This document shows, in pieces, positions 63,074 through 64,000 of a DNA stretch of 64,000 nt. Where the stretch lies: NCBI GenBank assembly GCA_024398055.1, contig CP073749.1, forward strand, positions 1,174,594 to 1,238,593. The letters run 5' to 3'. The first letter of the stretch is position 1, and every line of letters starts with the position of its first letter. Below the pieces are notes generated by a model. It was given only the letters and a program-made list of their open reading frames with translations. It had not been told where the DNA came from and searched no databases. This stretch comes from a bacterium SCSIO 12741. GTDB lineage: Bacteria > Bacteroidota > Bacteroidia > Flavobacteriales_G > Salibacteraceae. A program made the translations under genes and the position numbers.

Positions 63074-63158
63074 TTGAAGCTAATGAGACTTTCGATGAAA
63101 TTCACTTTTTCCTAACTGTGGTAACCCTCATTTGAAAGCCTGTTTTTCTTCCTTCAGA

Positions 63159-63200
63159 AAACAAAAGAAGCCTTGCTCGAGTAGCGGGCTTCTTTTGTTT
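63159..63200 (+). terminator. Rho-independent terminator after the M4 protease gene
   Basis: A perfect 14 bp stem (63159-63172 with 63187-63200) with a 14-base loop, whose right arm is T-rich. It lies 85 bp past the protease stop codon and upstream of the rfbA promoter. The rest of the gap (63074-63158) shows no gene. Confidence 0.8.
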
Positions 63201-63256
63201 GCAGCAATCCTCGTTAAGCGTATTACTCAGGCCTGAGATTCCTTGCTAAAATGGCT

Positions 63257-63264
63257 TACTTTTG
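63257..63264 (+). promoter_or_regulatory. -7 promoter box (TACTTTTG) of rfbA
   Basis: Perfect TAnnTTTG, 22 bp before the rfbA ATG at 63287. Confidence 0.55.
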
Positions 63265-63286
63265 CCCCCCTAACAAAAGCAAAACC

Positions 63287-64000
63287 ATGAAAGGAATCGT
63301 CCTCGCCGGTGGTTCGGGAACCCGACTACACCCATTGACCTTAGCGATTAGTAAGCAGCTTATGCCTGTTTACGACAAGCCCATGATTTATTACCCACTT
63401 TCCCTCCAAATGCTGGCTGGAATTCGGGAAATTTTGATCATTTCTACTCCACACGATATGCCCTTGTTTCAAAAACTATTGGGCGATGGAAGCAGAATTG
63501 GCTGCCGCTTTACCTATGCTGTACAGGCCGAACCTAAAGGAATTGCTCAGGCTTTTACCATTGGCGAAAACTTCATTGGCGATGACAAAGTTTCCCTGAT
63601 TTTGGGAGACAATATTTTCTACGGTGGTGGATTGGGCCGTCAGCTGCGCGCTTGTTCCGATCCAGAGGGTGGTATCATCTTCGCCTATCATGTTTCCGAT
63701 CCGGAACGCTATGGTGTGGTTGAATTTGATGAAAATCAAAAGGCCATTTCTTTGGAAGAAAAGCCTAAAGATCCTCGCTCCAATTACGCAATTCCAGGGC
63801 TCTACTTCTACGACAACGACGTAGTAGAAATTGCTCGCAACCTGAAACCTTCAGATCGCGGCGAATTGGAAATTACCGATATCAATTTGGAATACCTGAG
63901 AAGAGAAAAACTTCAGGTTTCTATCCTCAAGAGAGGTACTGCCTGGTTGGATACCGGTACTATTGACTCCCTTCATGAAGCCAGTCAATTTGTTCAGGTT
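63287..64000 (+). CDS. rfbA: Glucose-1-phosphate thymidylyltransferase (truncated by window edge)
   Basis: First step of dTDP-L-rhamnose synthesis: dTTP plus glucose 1-phosphate to dTDP-glucose. The nucleotide-binding start [18 protein letters not shown] is typical, followed by [29 protein letters not shown] carries the catalytic Asp, and [20 protein letters not shown] and GTAWLDTGT are conserved family segments. The 238 residues shown are about 80 percent of the usual length of about 290; the frame is open to the window end. A dTDP-rhamnose or surface polysaccharide gene cluster may continue beyond base 64000. Confidence 0.96.
   Translation, partial: MKGIVLAGGSGTRLHPLTLAISKQLMPVYDKPMIYYPLSLQMLAGIREILIISTPHDMPLFQKLLGDGSRIGCRFTYAVQAEPKGIAQAFTIGENFIGDDKVSLILGDNIFYGGGLGRQLRACSDPEGGIIFAYHVSDPERYGVVEFDENQKAISLEEKPKDPRSNYAIPGLYFYDNDVVEIARNLKPSDRGELEITDINLEYLRREKLQVSILKRGTAWLDTGTIDSLHEASQFVQV

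Overview
The window is a 64 kb chromosomal segment of a Bacteroidota bacterium, most likely of the Flavobacteriia type. Four predicted secreted proteins end in the C-terminal sorting domain of the type IX secretion system (T9SS). Many starts are preceded by the Bacteroidota sigma factor -7 box (TAnnTTTG), usually with no Shine-Dalgarno sequence. IspG is the long three-domain form, and SecA has the zinc-free C-terminus I associate with flavobacteria. Coding density is very high, no intergenic gap exceeds 300 bp, and I see no rRNA, tRNA, CRISPR array, insertion sequence or prophage.

Layout: (1) 1-7.3 kb holds metG (cut by the window edge), an S66 LD-carboxypeptidase, an orphan small protein, a divergent pair of a FecR-like/TPR exported protein and a stand-alone CHASE2 membrane protein, then ispG and an NAD(P)-binding oxidoreductase. 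(2) 7.3-16.5 kb holds an alpha-2-macroglobulin lipoprotein gene joined to pbpC (a known periplasmic partnership) and a T9SS cargo protein. The macroglobulin gene is broken by two single-base frameshifts. (3) 16.6-22.0 kb holds a CDF metal exporter with an unusual metal site, an AsmA-family protein and an RluB-type pseudouridine synthase with a long Arg/Asp/Ser-rich repeat extension. (4) 22.1-30.2 kb is one compact operon from a strong predicted promoter: lipoprotein, DUF5723 barrel-like protein, a 1587-residue exported TPR-CHAT (caspase-like) protein, and YraN. This is the best candidate for an undescribed system here. (5) 30.3-37.2 kb holds a membrane-anchored propeller-like protein (also frameshifted), rnhB and secA. 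(6) 37.3-46.3 kb is a single 9 kb gene for a 2996-residue T9SS-exported beta-solenoid protein built from seven tandem units, six of them exactly 912 bp. (7) 46.6-59.5 kb is mostly housekeeping: DUF2795 protein, PduO cobalamin adenosyltransferase with a SprB-repeat T9SS protein, gcvP, a small exported protein with a UbiA-like membrane protein, fbp-mfd, and a GNAT acetyltransferase. (8) 59.7-64 kb holds a tail-fibre/endosialidase-chaperone-like exported protein with a T9SS thermolysin-family protease, a strong terminator, and rfbA (cut by the window edge).

Three frameshifts (two in the macroglobulin gene, one in the propeller gene) are each repaired by adding one base to a G/C run of three or four. 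That looks more like homopolymer undercalling in the assembly than gene decay. Functions are assigned by reading motifs and general family resemblance; no database search was possible.
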